This document shows positions 62,659 to 64,000 of a stretch of 64,000 bases of DNA, in pieces. The translations under genes were made by a program, and so were the position numbers. Origin of the DNA: Thalassococcus sp. S3 (lineage in GTDB: Bacteria > Pseudomonadota > Alphaproteobacteria > Rhodobacterales > Rhodobacteraceae). Positions within the stretch are counted from its first letter, which is position 1. The number at the start of each line of letters is the position of its first letter. Below the pieces are notes generated by a model, which worked only from the letters and a program-made list of their open reading frames with translations, made no database searches and was not told the origin of the DNA. The stretch lies in NCBI RefSeq assembly GCF_004216475.1, contig NZ_CP022303.1:682001-746000 (forward strand), written 5' to 3'.

Positions 62659-63903
62659 CTAGTTCAACGTGCGTTGTGCGACCCGCGCGCCGTCTTCCAG
62701 CCCGGCGGACGGGTAGAGAACGACCTGCATGCCCTCTGGCAGGTCGCTCAACAGCTCCGCCTCGATCCCGTTGTTCCGGCCAATCTCGACAATCCGGCGT
62801 TGCGCGGTGCCGTTCTCGGCCACGAAGACGGCCCAGTCCGTGCCGGTCCGAAAAAGCGCGCTGGCCGGGACGATCAGCGTATCCTCAGCCTGCCAGACGA
62901 CGATTTGCGCCTCGACGCGAAAGCCGTGGCCCAGGCCATCGAAGGTGTCGGGATCGCTGGTGAACTGGATCACGGTGTTCACCCGCTGCTCCTCGACCCC
63001 CAAGGCGGAGAATTCGGTCACGCCGAACGGGTCGATGCGGGAGACCTCTCCATCCAGCACATCGGCACCGCCCCAATCCTCGATCCGCACCGGATCTCCG
63101 ACGGAGACCTGCACGGCGTCGGTCGAGAGCAGATCGACCACGATCTCAAGGTCCCCGCGCACATCTCCGATCTCGATCACCGGGGCGCCAGCGGGCAGGG
63201 TGGTTTCGGATTGCTGGATGACCTGCAGGACCCGCCCGCTGGCCGGGGCCACAAGCGGGATGTCATCGTTGCGCGCCCCATCGAGTGCGGCGGCCAGCCC
63301 CATGTCGTCAAAGCTGATCAATTCGGCCTGCGCGTTGGCCAGATCGGCCTGCCGCATGGCAATGGCGGCCTCGGCGGTCTCAACCTCTGCGGCGGAGACG
63401 CGGAAGGTGCGCTTGGCCTGATCAAGCGCGGCGGCGCTAGCAATCTCGCGTTCGGCCAGACGACGGGTGCGGTCAAGCTCCGATTCTGCGAGGTCCCGGC
63501 TTGCAACGGCTGCGTTCAGGTCAGCGCGTGCAACCAGCAACGCGGCCTGCGCGGCGTTGACGGCGGCCCGCGCCTGTTCGCGGGTGCGCACGTCAAGGGC
63601 GGCCGGATTGGTCGGCAGCATATGGGCCACGATGGTCTGTCCGCGCTCGACCGGATCGCCGGGTTCCAGTTCCACGCGCTGCAGGCGTCCGGCGAGCGGC
63701 GTGGAAACGATGTAGGTGTCGCGCACACGTGTGCGCCCCTCTTCGGCGATGGTGACCTGCATCGCGCCCCGGCGCACCTCACCCAGATCCACAAGGGTCG
63801 GGCGGGGCCAGAAGGCCGCGGCGAGCCCCCCACCCACTAACAAAAGCGCCAGGGCGGTCAGGATCAGGCGGCTGCGTTTCTTTGCATGGGCCATGCGGGT
63901 CAC
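62659..63903 (-). CDS. HlyD-family periplasmic adaptor (efflux)
   Basis: A 414-residue membrane fusion protein. The N-terminal anchor LILTALALLLVGGGLAAAFWP precedes a periplasmic region; a lipoyl/barrel-sandwich start (GRTRVRDTYIVSTPLAGRLQRVELEPGDPVERGQ), a long coiled-coil hairpin (about residues 100-200) and beta-barrel domains follow. GTG at 63903 is used because it overlaps the permease stop as GTGA; an ATG nine bases later is the alternative. Probable partner: the FtsX/MacB-type permease upstream, so a MacA-like adaptor is likely. Substrate unknown. Confidence 0.87.
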   Translation of the reverse strand: MTRMAHAKKRSRLILTALALLLVGGGLAAAFWPRPTLVDLGEVRRGAMQVTIAEEGRTRVRDTYIVSTPLAGRLQRVELEPGDPVERGQTIVAHMLPTNPAALDVRTREQARAAVNAAQAALLVARADLNAAVASRDLAESELDRTRRLAEREIASAAALDQAKRTFRVSAAEVETAEAAIAMRQADLANAQAELISFDDMGLAAALDGARNDDIPLVAPASGRVLQVIQQSETTLPAGAPVIEIGDVRGDLEIVVDLLSTDAVQVSVGDPVRIEDWGGADVLDGEVSRIDPFGVTEFSALGVEEQRVNTVIQFTSDPDTFDGLGHGFRVEAQIVVWQAEDTLIVPASALFRTGTDWAVFVAENGTAQRRIVEIGRNNGIEAELLSDLPEGMQVVLYPSAGLEDGARVAQRTLN

Positions 63904-64000
63904 TCTTTGGTTTTCAGGGCAAGGACAAGTTCGGTGCGGTCGATGTCACGCTTGACCAGCAGACCGGAGGCGACGGCTGCGCCGATCACGACAAGAGCGG
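63900..64000 (-). CDS. ABC transporter permease, FtsX/MacB type (C-terminus only)
   Basis: The window ends inside this gene. The visible C-terminal 32 residues read LVVIGAAVASGLLVKRDIDR, then TELVLALKTKE, then stop. A last membrane helix followed by a positively charged segment with an LKTxE end is typical of FtsX-like permeases such as MacB or LolC. It overlaps the adaptor gene by GTGA. Start and ATPase gene are outside the window. Confidence 0.6.
   Translation of the reverse strand, partial: ALVVIGAAVASGLLVKRDIDRTELVLALKTKE

Noticed and set aside
60915..63840. Two long plus-strand frames across cobW, the riboswitch and the adaptor gene.
   Set aside because: They run through a conserved cobalamin riboswitch and certain genes on the other strand.
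1..64000. Mobile element, prophage or CRISPR array.
   Set aside because: No transposase, integrase, phage gene or regularly spaced repeat was found in any region.

Overview
The window is GC-rich chromosomal DNA from an alphaproteobacterium, most likely Rhodobacterales (Rhodobacteraceae/Roseobacter type). This rests on the gene content: an NDUFS4-like complex I accessory gene, ccoNOQP/ccoGHIS with FNR-type boxes, the aerobic cob pathway (CobG, CobF, CobN, CobH-L), a DUF1636-cobW-cobN block and DUF6356. No IS element, prophage, CRISPR array or rRNA gene was seen. Assignments come from motif recognition, not database searches.

Layout. (1) 1-5.4 kb holds housekeeping genes: a universal stress protein, an I78-type lipoprotein, uvrB, the complex I accessory protein, a GNAT acetyltransferase, tRNA-Arg(UCU), a DUF6356 protein and an Lrp/AsnC regulator. 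(2) 5.7-25.4 kb is a run of 19 catabolic and transport genes, all on the + strand and mostly joined by 4-base ATGA overlaps, plus a terminal LysR regulator. It encodes two amidohydrolases, a Dpp-type peptide/opine importer, a ThDP-dependent enzyme, a polar amino acid-type ABC importer, and an N-carbamoyl-D-amino acid hydrolase, D-hydantoinase/dihydropyrimidinase and hydantoin racemase. A flavin reductase, a DapA/NanA-type lyase and a degenerate SDR lie among these. The set predicts uptake and stepwise opening of a cyclic ureide or hydantoin-like compound. (3) 25.5-35.5 kb encodes the cbb3 oxidase and its assembly genes behind two FNR-type boxes, with a divergent universal stress gene and an intervening LysR gene. 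(4) 35.7-42.1 kb holds a D,D-carboxypeptidase with a SPOR domain, an ABC-F protein with a possible leader ORF, a HAD phosphatase, clpS, an rRNA-type methyltransferase and an SDR. (5) 42.1-47.3 kb carries the haem genes hemF, hemC and hemE, a fatty acid desaturase, an orphan Phd/YefM-type antitoxin and tRNA-Met. hemF is flanked by two copies of a structured repeat that show compensatory base changes. (6) 47.4-62.6 kb is an aerobic cobalamin cluster: cobF, a CbiM-like permease, cobA, B, M, E, L, K, J, I, H, G, N, W and a DUF1636 gene. It has two cobalamin riboswitches, and cobK lies inverted inside it. (7) 62.7-64 kb is an HlyD-type adaptor and the end of an FtsX/MacB-type permease.

The main items for a second look are the hemF-flanking structured repeat, the hydantoin-type catabolic island, the inverted cobK with start and stop overlaps on both sides, the intrinsic terminator placed directly before the cobF start codon, and the short ORF overlapping the start of the ABC-F gene.
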